Below, piece by piece: positions 44,748 to 56,300 of a DNA stretch of 64,000 nucleotides (positions are counted from its first letter, which is position 1; each line of letters opens with the position of its first letter). The DNA is taken from the NCBI GenBank assembly GCA_948144175.1, contig CANXME010000309.1, positions 558,001 through 622,000 on the forward strand, read 5' to 3'. Below the pieces are notes generated by a model, which was given only the letters and a program-made list of their open reading frames with translations, ran no database searches and was not told where the DNA came from. Position numbers and translations under genes: made by a program. This DNA comes from Closterium sp. NIES-65 (Eukaryota; Streptophyta; Zygnematophyceae; Desmidiales; Closteriaceae).

Positions 44748-47700
44748 TCACTGCTGATCCAGAAGGCGTAGAACCTGCACACACATGAAAATTAGGGCCG
44801 TCAGATAAAACATACAACTCTGGGTCTGAAAAAAAAAAAAAAAAATCGCTGACACAAAACCACCTCTTACCTGGCTCATGCTTGGTCGGAGGACAGCCGA
44901 CTGCCTCACACACTGCGAGGCAGCCACAATAACACGATCCATCTCCTTCACCCCAAAGCAGCCATCCAGATTCGGGTCAGCCAGCTCCTTGAGCGTGTTG
45001 GAGGCAAGGAGTGGCCGAGCCTGATAAGGTCAGGGGAGGAAAGGAAGGGGGCATGGATAGTGCACTCAGGGCATGTGTCATCCAATGTAGTTGTCACCTT
45101 GTAATGCAATGAAAGCCACATCACACAAGGCACTCACCCACTCAACCAGGCTGTCCTTCTGCCCCCTCTGCTTGTCACTGGGCTTCCTCCCCGTTATAAG
45201 CTCCAGCAAGACCACTCCAAACGAGTACACGTCCGACTTCTCGGTGAGCTTGCCTGTGAGCGCATGCTCCGGCGCCAGGTAGCTGGGAATCACACACAAC
45301 GGAAGGGGGTGAGAGGGAAGGGGGATTGAGTGGTGAAGCATGGGAGAGCTGACCAGCAACATAGAAGACCGCTCATACAACCATATCCATGACAATCAAA
45401 GCTCCATACATGTCAACTGGTGAATGTTGACTGCTCACCCAAAAGAGCCGGCCGAGCTGATGATGGTTGTGAGGGCAGCATCTCCTGCCAGCTTGGCTGA
45501 GCCGTAGTCACTCAGCTGAGGGGAGGAGCAGAGAAAGAACAAAAGCACAACAGAAAAACACAAGTCAAGACAATGTCAACAATATGTGGGGAGGTAGATG
45601 TGTTCCTTGGTGTATAGCTTGAATGTGAATATCTGAATTTGGGACAACACAGGGGTTTTGTATGCTTACCTTGACCTCGTACTGAGCGTCGAGCAGGATG
45701 TTAGATGACTTGATGTCCTTGTGAATAATGTGGGGCTTGCCTGTAAGAAATGAGTGGGAGCCACAGGGTTAAAACCAGGGTCACATGCAGAGCTTCTAGA
45801 AGGAAGAAGGGAAACAATAATAACTGAATTTGGAAAGGGGTAACGTCTAGGTTCGCGGCCACTTACATTCTTCGTGCAGGAATGTGAGAGCCCTCGCAGC
45901 GCCCTTGGCGATCTTCATGCGGAAATTCCACGCCAGGATTGGCTTGTTGCTCCCATGCAGCGCCGCGTCAAGCGAACTGTTCGCGACAAATTCCTGCACC
46001 AGCATTCGCTGCGAACTGGCGAGGCAATAACCCAGATAAGTAACCAAGTTCTCGTGCTGGATCGCGAACACCTCTTCCGCGTCGCGTTTCCATGCGTCAT
46101 CGCTCAGCGAACCTTTCACTTTCAGCACTTTCACTGCAACCTCCTGCCCGTCTTCCAAAACTCCCTTGTAAGTAGTTCCGAAAGTTCCCGATCCGAGCTT
46201 GTTCGAAAGAGCGAAGCGTTCCGTAGCTTGGTCAAGTTCTTCAGCAGGGAACCACCACTGTTCGGACGGATCAATTTCGTCTTCGTCGTTTCCTGACTTG
46301 GCTGCCGCCGCACCTGCGACCACCCCCGCGCCAGCTGCGCCTGCAGCAGGAACAGCAGCGGCTCTCGCGGCTGCCGGCGTCTTTGTTGCCGCGGTGGCAG
46401 CTGCCGCTCCTACCGCCGCTCCTGCCGCTACTGCCGCCGCAGCACCCGCAACCGCACCCGCAGTTGGCGCCACCGCTCCTGCTGCACCCGAGCCCGCGGT
46501 AGTTACTGTCGAACCGGCGGCCGAACCCGCTCCTGCAGCTGCTGTTATACCCCCCGCTGCGCTCGCCAGCGGGCTTGCGCCACCCGGGAGAGGAGTCAGG
46601 CTTTTCCCCGCTTTAGCAGATGGCGGACTTGCGTTGGGGCGAGCACTCACTGCGCCACTAGCAGCCGCCGCGCCAGCAGGTGGCACGTCAGCAGATGCCA
46701 CGTCAGCTGCTTTGTCAGCAGGGGCAGATCCCGCGGTAGCGGTTGCGACCGCTGCTCCTGTCGCCACTGCTCCTGCTCCTGCCACTGCTGCAGCCGCTGC
46801 TGCTGGCGGAATTCCTGTCACTCCGGATTCTCCCCCGTCTTGCATCTCCGCACTTTCCGGATTGCCGGTGGCCTTACTCGTCTTGAACGGAGCTGCGTAG
46901 AATGGTACCTTGCCTGTTGAAACAGCGGAATGCAGGGGGTGAGGAGGATGGGAAAGGGCGGAAAAGAGGAACGTGAGTACATGTGTGTACTCTACATCAC
47001 TGTCAACTAAGTGGGAAAAAAGCCACATTATTCACACATAGAGCAAACACACACAAAACAGACAGCATACTCACTTTTAGTTGCCCCTTTGGCCGCACCG
47101 CCCGCTTTCCCCTTCTTCTCGCCGTCGCTCTCCTCCTTCTTGCGCCTCAGCAGCAGGAACACGTACAGCCCCAGCACCACCAGCAACACGAACCCCAGCG
47201 TCACACCAGTAGCGATCCCCGCAATCGCACCCGCGGACACGCTGTTTCCGCCAGTGTCCGCCGTCGCGGTCGTGTTCGCGGGAGGGGTCGTCGAGTAGGG
47301 GGTCGCCGCAGCGTTTGCCGAAGTAGAGAGCTGCGGCAGCGGAGCGGAGGGCTGCGCAGGGCGCGGCGGGGGGAGCGAGGCCGGCGCGGTGATGGAGCCG
47401 TTTTTAGGCACGCCGGATGGGGCGCGCGTGGAACCGGGTGCTAAGACAGGAGCCTTGGCGGAGCCAGGGGCAGGTTTCGGAACTTTGCCAGGTGCGGAAG
47501 CTGGTGCAGAGGCGGAGCCAGGCGCGGAAGCGGAGCCAGGAGCGGACAGGCTAGCAGGGGCGCGGGACGGCAGAGAGGACGGCGCAGAGGCGGAACCAGG
47601 CGCAGAGTCGGAACCTGGAGCAGCGGCGGAGCTTGGTGCAACGGGGGGTACTTTGGGGCGCGGAAGTCCGGGGACCGTTTTCCCGCCGGGGGCGGCAAGA

Positions 47701-49118
47701 CTGCCAGGAGCTACAGGCGGGGTCTTGGGCTTCGGAACGACAGGCGCGCCCGTAGAACCAGGCGCAAGCGGCGGAAGTTTAGGATTCGGAACGCCAGGCG
47801 CGGCCGTGGAACCAGGCGCAAGCGGCGGAAGTTTAGGATTTGGAACGCCAGGCGCGGCCGTGGAACCAGGCGCAAGCGGCGGAAGTTTAGGATTCGGAAC
47901 GCCAGGGGCGGCCGTGGAACCCGGCGCAACAGGCAGAACCTTGGGATTTGGGACGCCGGGGGGAATTTTAGCACCGGGGACCGTTGGGGGAACCTTGGGA
48001 GTGGGAGTCGAGCCTGGGGCTCCGGGTGTGGGGACGCTGGGGTTGACTGGGGGAGTTGTGGGCGTGGGGACGCCAGGAGTCTTAGGCGTGGGGACGGTAG
48101 GTGTTGTGGGTGTGGGTACGCCAGGAGTCTTAGGTGTGGGGACGCCAGGAGTAGTGGGCGTGGGGACGCCAGGAGTCGTGGGCGTGGGAACGCCAGGAGT
48201 GGTAGGAGTGGGGACGCCAGGAGTAGTGGGAGTGGTAGGCGTGGGGACAGTTGGAGTCTTGGGTGTGGGATCGACGACAGGCCCTTTAGGCGTGGGAACG
48301 GCAGGAGTCTTGGGCGTGGGGACAGGAGTTGTAGGCGTGGGGACAGGAGTCGTAGGCGTGGGGACAGGTGTCGTAGGTGCGGGCACAGGAGTCGTAGGAG
48401 CGGGCACAGGAGTCGTAGGCGTTGGAGTGTTCGGCACAGCCGGGATCTCCGGCGTCACGGGCGTGGGGGTGAACCCGCCCGGCCCGCTGGGGAAGATCCC
48501 AAACCCTCCGCCGCTGGCGACCGGGGGATTGTTGACGGGCGTGGGGGTGACGACGGGCGCGGGGGTGACGCCCGGGAATAGCGGCGGTTGCGTGCTCCCA
48601 TCGTTCGGCTGCGGCTGCGGCTGCGGCTGCGGCTGCGGCTGCGGCTGTGGTTGTGTTACAGGCTGCGGCTGCGCGACAGATGGCTGCGTCGTCACTGCCG
48701 GCTCGTTCACTACCGGCTGTGACGGTGCCGGCTGGGTCGGTGCCGGCTGGGTCGGTGCAGGCTGGACCAGTGCAGGCTGGTTCGGTGCAGGCTGGGTCGG
48801 TGCGGGCTGGGTCGGTGCGGGTTGGGTCGGTGCAGGCTGGGCCGGTGCCGGCTGGGTCGGTGCCGGCTGAGCCGGTGCCGGCTGCGGCTGCTGCTGCTGC
48901 TTTTGCCTTTGCTCGCGCGCCGAGGCTTCAATAGCCTGATCCAGCGTCATTTGCGCTACCGCGATTCCCGGCGATGCGCCATTACTTCCTGAAAGGGACT
49001 CGGTCGCGAGTTTTCTGCCTTCATCTCTCGAACCGCGGATGGGGACCTCAGGAAAGAGAAGCGAGCGCGGCTCAGGATGGACAGCTGCAGTGCGACGAAG
49101 GTTCCGCCTAAGCTTCAT
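44748..49118 (-). CDS. Proline-rich extensin-like receptor kinase (PERK-like)
   Basis: Seven exons keep one frame: 49118-47075, 46913-45867, 45740-45670, 45515-45439, 45282-45138, 45020-44871 and 44774-44748, giving 1186 residues. The ectodomain is dominated by [10 protein letters not shown]-, VPTPTTPG- and [10 protein letters not shown]-type repeats. One membrane helix (about 628-655) is followed by basic residues. An Ala-rich cytosolic linker of about 200 residues precedes the kinase domain (about 910-1180). Kinase motifs are [45 protein letters not shown] and [15 protein letters not shown]. Two canonical motifs are altered: HRD reads HKD and DFG reads DYG; the catalytic and metal-binding Asp residues are kept. 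PERKs sense cell-wall state at the plasma membrane. No cleavable signal peptide is obvious, as in other PERKs. Confidence 0.88.
47730..48900 (-). repeat. Coding repeats in the kinase ectodomain
   Basis: Tandem in-frame units encode QPxPTQPAP (about 48850-48720), a run of PQ dipeptides (48655-48605), [16 protein letters not shown] units (48420-48040) and [16 protein letters not shown] units of about 60 bp (about 47930-47740). The antisense strand is open for 493 codons across this region purely because of repeat composition. Confidence 0.9.
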
Positions 49119-50344
49119 GGTTCAAATAGACTAGCGGCAATAAAACATCAACCTTTGAATGGGGCCGTGAACTGGTAACCGTTTTTAATCAATCGAGGCC
49201 TCTAGGACTGACGGGCATGTGGAAAGCTACGAGATGACTCAGGGATGGAAGGCGCCACAAGAACTCTAAAATGAGTACACGGGTGCTATGTTAGGGCTCT
49301 CTCGCTATGCCTGTCACTGGTGGGAATAGTGGATACTATGTGTCTCAACTTTGAGCTTTAGTCAATGTCGTAGGTCAAGGAAGGAAAGAATCGACGACGA
49401 TGGCTAGGCTAGTGCCCGCATTGACGAGGTCGACTGACAACATTCCTTGCATCTGTGCCTGAAACGGAATCGTACAGCTAGAGTTGCCACGCAAGCACAA
49501 TGATGCCGCACTCATCTCACGCCTCGAGAAGCGACCGGGGGGAATCTCCTCCGGCTCTCAGCACGCCACAGCGCTCGGATGCCATGCGGTGTGGTAGAAC
49601 TCGCGACGTGGGTGAGAGGGAGTTCTCAGGTTGCTACCGAGGGCTGTGAGAGCGGGTTTCACGGGGGCGTGGGAGACCGCACGCACGAGAGCACATCAGG
49701 GGGGAGGCGAAGCAGGCGGAAATGGGCAGGCAGTGGCGGTGGTGGGACGACTTGCGGTTTGCAATTTCCATCCATAGGCGGATCCACGGAATTCATTCGA
49801 ATCGATCCCGCGTCGCGCAACTTGTTTATTTTACTGTACGTGAAATCTGCTGACATTGCTTGGCCTGCTTCTTGTGCGTGCGTGATGGTTGTGAAGGGAT
49901 TTCGCGGCGCGATGCTGTGGGGAGAGCTGAAGTGGGGCTTGACTGGCCACGACCAGCAAAGCTGCCAGACGAGCTCCAGGACTGCTGATGTGGTTTAATC
50001 TTAGTGGTCGATGATCCATCTGGTTCGGAGATGGCTGGTTGTGAAGGCATTACACTACGGACGTGCGCACGAAGCTGACGGTGCGGGCACGTTCATCATG
50101 GACGAGGCGCGGATCATGTGTGTTGGGGATATTCGGTATAAGCTGCCATCACGCGGTTCGAAGTCTGACCAATTGTTAGTAGTACACCTTATACAGTCTC
50201 TAACCTTATTCAGCGTTGAAAAAACCATTTGCAGGACATGCTTGACAAGCGCATTCTCCTGCACTTCAAGAGAAATGCAACTTGGAGATACAAAATACAT
50301 GCCAGAATCAGCAACCACCGTTAACTAGGTAATATTTGAGGCAA
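49119..50344. other. Spacer between the receptor kinase and VPS18
   Basis: This holds the promoter side of the kinase gene and the 3' flank of VPS18. The open frames at 49579-49998 and 50011-50328 have no recognisable domain. Confidence 0.5.
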
Positions 50345-53300
50345 TCAAATGCTCCATGCATCTAGCACATTTCCTTCATGAGCAGCGATCAACGGCTCAG
50401 ATGTGCTAGCCACCATCAGTGAACCGCAGAAAGGGCATTCACCGGCAATTGCTTCATCCAGCTGCATCCGCACCTGCCAGTATGCGGGAAAAAGACATTC
50501 ACACCAACTCGGAAAATCGAATGCATAACATTGAGTTCATGGCAAACAAACAAATTAATGAGCTGAAATGAAAATCAAGAAGGCCATTTCAGATACCAAT
50601 CCCACCCACACCCAGATTTGCTTGTGTGAGAGTTTACCTTATCAATTGGCGATAGTCCCGCATGAAGGTCCACCACGTCACTGTCTCCCTCTACTCCTGC
50701 TCCTCCTATTCCTCCTCCTGCGCCTCGTTGCTTGCCACCCCTCCTCGGGGTCTCCAGCACTCCCAGCAGCTGCCGCTTCAACTCCAACACATGCTCCATC
50801 TGATGTCAGGTGGCAGTAAAAAAGGGGAAAAACACACGCATTTGAGTAACCTAGATAGTCCTCCCAATCCTGCTCCTGCTGCTGCTGCTGTTCCTCGCTG
50901 TTTGCCACCCCTCCTCGGTGTCTCCAGCACTCCCAGCAGCTGCCGCTTTAACTCCAACACATGCTCCATCTGAGGTCGGGGGGCAGATGCGGAAGTAGAA
51001 TCACACGGAGATTGGAAAAGGAGGGTGATAGAAGTGGAAATGCAGAGTGCTGTGGTACAAGTCCCCCCCACCCCCCATCCCCCCCCCCCCCCCCCCCCCC
51101 CCCTCTCTCTCTCCCAAAAAAACAAGAAGGAACATAAGGTGCTTAGGCACCTCAGCAGGACAACACCTCACCAGAAAAGGGTCAGAGTGTTGAACCACGT
51201 GGGTGAGCAGGCAGTCAATGTGGAAGGCATGGGAGCAGGGGAACACATAGAAAGGCGTTGCCTCTACTGCTGCTGCTGCTGATGCTGTTGCCAGGCTTGC
51301 CGCTGCTACTGCTGCTACTGCACCAGTTAAACCACCACCACCAACACCGCCAGCAGAAGCAGCAACACCACCGCCACCACCAGCGGCGCCGGCTGCAGCA
51401 GAACCAGACAGCAGCGCTTTCTGCGGCGGCGGGGCGGCGAGAATCAGACGAGAGCAGACGCCGCAGGTCTCCCGCGTGGACACGATGACGTGGCGCTGAC
51501 TCAGCGCCTGGATGTCCCTCCGGATCGTGTCCGCCGCCCGGGTCGCCTCGGTCATTTCGGCTTTTAGCCGGTCAATCTCTTGTCCATACGCCTCTAATGA
51601 CTCGCACACAGCATCTTTGAAATCGTCTATCAAGGTGAAATCCGGGAAGAAAGGCAGAATGTCCTCGACTTTCAGCAAACCCTCGGTTTCTTTCAGAAGG
51701 GCAATTGCTCTCCGAACGTTTTGCCGCATTGCACTCTCCTCCTCATTCTCCCTCCCCTTCTCATCCCCCCTCCCACTCTCCTTCTCCTCCTCCCCTTCCC
51801 TCTCACTCCTGCCTGTATCATCTCCGCCAATCACAGCTCGGCCTGCTAGCCCTTGCTCGATGACGTGGCGCGCTATCATTAGCCAGAGCGATTGCTTGAG
51901 ATCCTGTTCTCGCGCCTTATTGGCCTCTCGTTTCGCCAGTGCCACGTCAATCTGGAGAGCTAGAGCTACTGCCTCTTGATGCATTCCCAAGGTACTGTAC
52001 ACGCAAACACACCCCCGCATCCTCCTTCGCTCTAAACACACCCTCAAAGCGAACTTAGGGTCGTAAATTACCCCTCCCCTTGCTGCCCCAGCTGCTGCTG
52101 CTCCTCCTGCTCCTCTTCCTCCTGTGTCTCCGCTGCTGCCACCACTGCCACCAGCATTGGCTAGGCTTGGAGAGAGGTTGAGTGTGGTGCCGGTGGGTGT
52201 GACGGCAGGGGAGCGGCCTGCTGCCCCTACTGCTGCGGCTGCTGCAGAGGGAGAGGAGGAGGAGGAGAAGGAGGAGGAGGAGGGGATGGTGGGGAAGGAA
52301 GGGGTGGAGGAGAGGAGGAGGGTGTGTGGTGGTGGAGGAGGGGGGATCCAAGAGAGGAAGTTGACCAGGGATGTTTCATTCGCCTGCTTAGACATGGGAG
52401 CAGTGTGCACAGAAATAGGAGGAAAAAGAAGGAAAATGAGCAGAGGTGAATGGAGGGTTCATGGCGGCGGGGGTGGGAGGACATTAGAGGTGAGAGGTGC
52501 GGGTGGTGGGGGGCGGGCAAAGGATTCGAAAAAGAAAGTTGACAGACCTGGTCGGCATAGAGATGACTCATTGGCTTGATAGATTAGGGATGGACCAAAA
52601 AAAAAAACAGGGTCTGAGGAGAAACCGAGTCAGATCTACAGACCTGGTCAGCATAGAGAGAGAGCAGCAGGTTGTGGATGGCAGGATCTCTGGATCCCAG
52701 CCTGTGCACACAAAACTCCAAAAAGCGGATGGCTTCATTTGGCTGGTAGCTGGTAACAGTGGCAGCCGTAGCAGCACCACTAGAGGCAGTAGCACAACGC
52801 ATGATTGCTGGGATAAGCCGACGAGGATCGAAACCTGCCGCAGCAGATGCAGCGGCAGCAGCACCGGCAGAAGAAGGAGTAGCAGAAGCAGGAGCGGAGG
52901 CGGCAGAGGCAGACATGATCCAGAGGTCAACAGTGCTGGAAGGAGCCAGGAGCACGAGTGCTGGTGAGAACTTGTACTGGGAAGGAGGGGGAGGGAACGA
53001 AAGGGCAAGGAGTGGAAGGGGGGACAGAAGGGGAAGGACACGAGAAGCAGCAGACGCAGACATGATCCAGAGGTCAACAGTGCTGGAGGGAGCGAGTAGC
53101 ACGAGGGCTGGTGAGAACTTGTACTGGCAGGGAGGGAGGGGGGTGGGCCCATGCGCGAGGGGCAAGAGGGGAGGTCTGGCAGAGAGAACAGATGTGACAG
53201 AGGGCGCTGTGAGAACAGAGCACGAGAAGAGAAGGTATTACTGGCAATGCGATTGCAACAGGGGCAGTGTAGCTGTGCTCTTAGGAGATGTGACAGTAAA

Positions 53301-56300
53301 GGGAGCAGAAGAATCACCGTGCTGTTCAAGAGAGTGATAATAAGGGGGGTGAATGAGGGCGGCCTACCAGAAGCTCTAGAGGCACTGAGGGTCGGCGCAG
53401 CACGGCGATTGCTGAGTCAGCATCGCCTTGCTGAGGTGGCGACACCGGATTGGATGACATGTTTGATCAGGCACAAAGGGGAGACAGGAGAGAGCGGGAG
53501 GAGAGAGAGGGACAAATCTATCGACCACTTGAGCAGCTGCTTACAAATTGCTCGGAATGCGAGACGTCTCAAATCATACATACCCGAATAAAGTGTTCAA
53601 TCACTGTCTCGTGCCGCTGCTTCAGCCCCGCAGAGTTTTGAGACGTCTCAAAACACGTCTCATTATTTGAGACGCCTCATTCATGCCTCTCATAGTTTGA
53701 GACGTCTCAAAACATACATACCCGAATAAAGTGTTCGATGACTGTCTCGTGCCGCTGCTTCAGTCCTGCAAAGTACACCAGCTCCTCCTCCCGACCATAG
53801 CTGCAAACACACACCACGGTCAACACAGGTCAACACAGGTCAACACAGGTAAACACAGTCAATACAGGTCAAGACACGGAGCCTCTCATTTTAGTCCTGC
53901 AAAATACACTAGCTCCTCCTCCCGACCGTAGCTGCACATGCACACACAGGTCAACACAGGTCAACACACGTCAATCCACGTCAACACAGGTCAAACCCAA
54001 TCGGATGAAGGAATTACCCCTCATTACCAATCACCACACCTCATCAAACCTTATCACCCCTCACCACCAATCACCACCTGGCAAGCAGCTTCACAGTCGT
54101 TGCTTCTTCCAGCACGCCCTTTCAGTCTGTTGAAGTCAGCAGTACGTATCGCCCCTCGCCACCCCTCACCACCGCTCATTACCACGTGTCACCCACCTGG
54201 CGAGCAGCTTTACAGTGGTGGCTTCATTCAGCACGTCCTTGCAGTCACTGAGGAACGCTCTGAACGCCGCCACCACCCTTCTATACTCCTCTCTCAACCC
54301 TTCCACTCCTGAACCCTCCTTCGAACCTCCCGTCCTTGATCCTTCCGCTCCTGTCCTGCTTCCTTCCCCAGCAGCACCAGCAGCACCAGAAGCACCAGCA
54401 GCACCAGCAGCACCAGCAGCACCAGAAGCACCAGCAGCAGCAGCAGCAGCAGAACTGGACTCGGACTTGGTAGCTATCGAATCGTGCTTCTCAAAGTCAG
54501 GTGGCAGTTGCAGCAACAACCGGTTGATCTGAGTAGGGAGAGGGGGGAGAGGAGGGAGAGGGGGGAGAGGAGGGAGAGGAGGGAGAGGAGGGAGAGGAGG
54601 GAGAGGAGGAAAAATATGGAAAACATGGGGACGAGTGAAACGAAGAAAACTTGATAAGGGGGACAGGGAAGGGTGAATTATGGGCCTACCTAGAAGGAGG
54701 GAAGGGAACAAAAGGTGGGCATCGAGTGGAGGGACAATCGCGCATGTGCGAAGTGACTTTTGAGTCGACTCTAAAGTCACCTTGGGAACAGAAGGTGGAC
54801 ATCGAGTGGAGGGACAATCGCGCATGTGCGAAGTGACTTTTGAGTCGACTCAAAAGTCACCTTGGGAACAGAAGGTGGACATCGAGTGCAGGGACAATCG
54901 CGCATGTGCAAAAGGGGCACTAAAGGTGGAGGCATCATGCATACATAGATTATACATATCATTGAGTGCACATCTGAGTGTTACCTTGTGAAGATACAGC
55001 GCATACGCCCACGCATGGCCACCATTGTCATTTCAGTCGACTCGAAGTTCACCTTGTTAAATGGCACACAGTGCCTGGGCTTGTGCTTGTGTGTCCCTGC
55101 GCCACACAACTCTGTGTGTTGCCTTGTCATGATACAGCGCAGACGCCCACGCGTGGCCACCATTGTCATTTGCATCGACTGAATAAGTCACCTCGTTAGT
55201 CTGCAGCACACAGTGCATGTGCTTGTGCTTTTGTGTCCGGCACTTGTGCGTTACCTTGTCAAGGTACAGTTCTGAAGCCCACGTGGCCACCATGGTCATC
55301 TGCGCGCGCTCCTGCTTGGGTAGGTGGTCCAGCTTGTGCAATAAGAAGCTCCTCAGGGCGTCCCACACACACACGCCTATCTGTTTACCTTGTCAAGATA
55401 CGCCTTCGTGTCCGGCAGATGTGTTACCTTGTCAAGGTACAGTTCTGAAGCCCACGTGGCCACCATGGTCATCTGCGCACGCTCCTGCTTCGGTAGGTGG
55501 TCCAGCTTGTGCAGTAGGAAGCTCCTCAGGGCGTCCTGCTGCCCTGCCTCCACGAATTTGAGCGCCACCTCTTCAAATGGCACCTGGTGGGCCGTCTGGA
55601 GGAAGGAGCGAGTGTGTGGAGAGAGAGTGGGGCAGGGGGGAGACATGCATTGGTTGTGCTTTGGTGTGGGCAAGGTTTCATGGAAAGGAGCAGAGCAGAG
55701 CGCCCTGCTGCCCCGCCCCCACGAATTTGAGTGCCACCTCCTCAAATGGTACCTGGTGGGCCGTCTGGTGGGGGGGAGAGGGTGAAGGGGCCACGCAAGG
55801 CAGGCAGGCATGAGTTGATTTGAATGCCGGAAAGGAGAGCAGAGCAGAGCGCCCTGCTGCCCTGCCTCCACGAACTTGAGCGCCACCTCCTTAAAGGGCA
55901 CCTGGTGGGCCGTCTGGTGGTGGGAGGGAGCAGGTGGAGCGTGGTGGGAAGGATTTGAGTGAGTGCAGGCACGGGGCAAAGCAGCCCATCCTGCTGCTGC
56001 TGCCCTGTTTTTATGAATTTGAGCGCCACCTCCTCAAAGGACACCTGGTGGGCCGTCTGGTGGGGGGAGCAGGGAGGGGGCAGGTAATGGTTGTGGTCGG
56101 GTGTGGGTAAGGTTTGATTGAAGGGAGAGCGCAGAGCGCCCTTGGAGGCGCCTCAAAAGAGAGCGCAGGGCGCCCTGCTGCCCTGCCTCCACGAATTTGA
56201 GCGCCATCTCCTCGAAAGGCACCTGGTGAGCCGTCTGGTGGGGGGAGATGGGGTGGGCGGTGGCGAGAGGTGATGAGTGGTGGTGAACGGTGATGGGAGA

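Noticed and set aside
47389-48870. 493-codon plus-strand frame resembling an elastin- or collagen-like Gly/Val repeat protein
   Set aside because: It is the antisense shadow of the Pro-rich ectodomain exon of the receptor kinase, which is supported by splice-consistent frame and a kinase domain.
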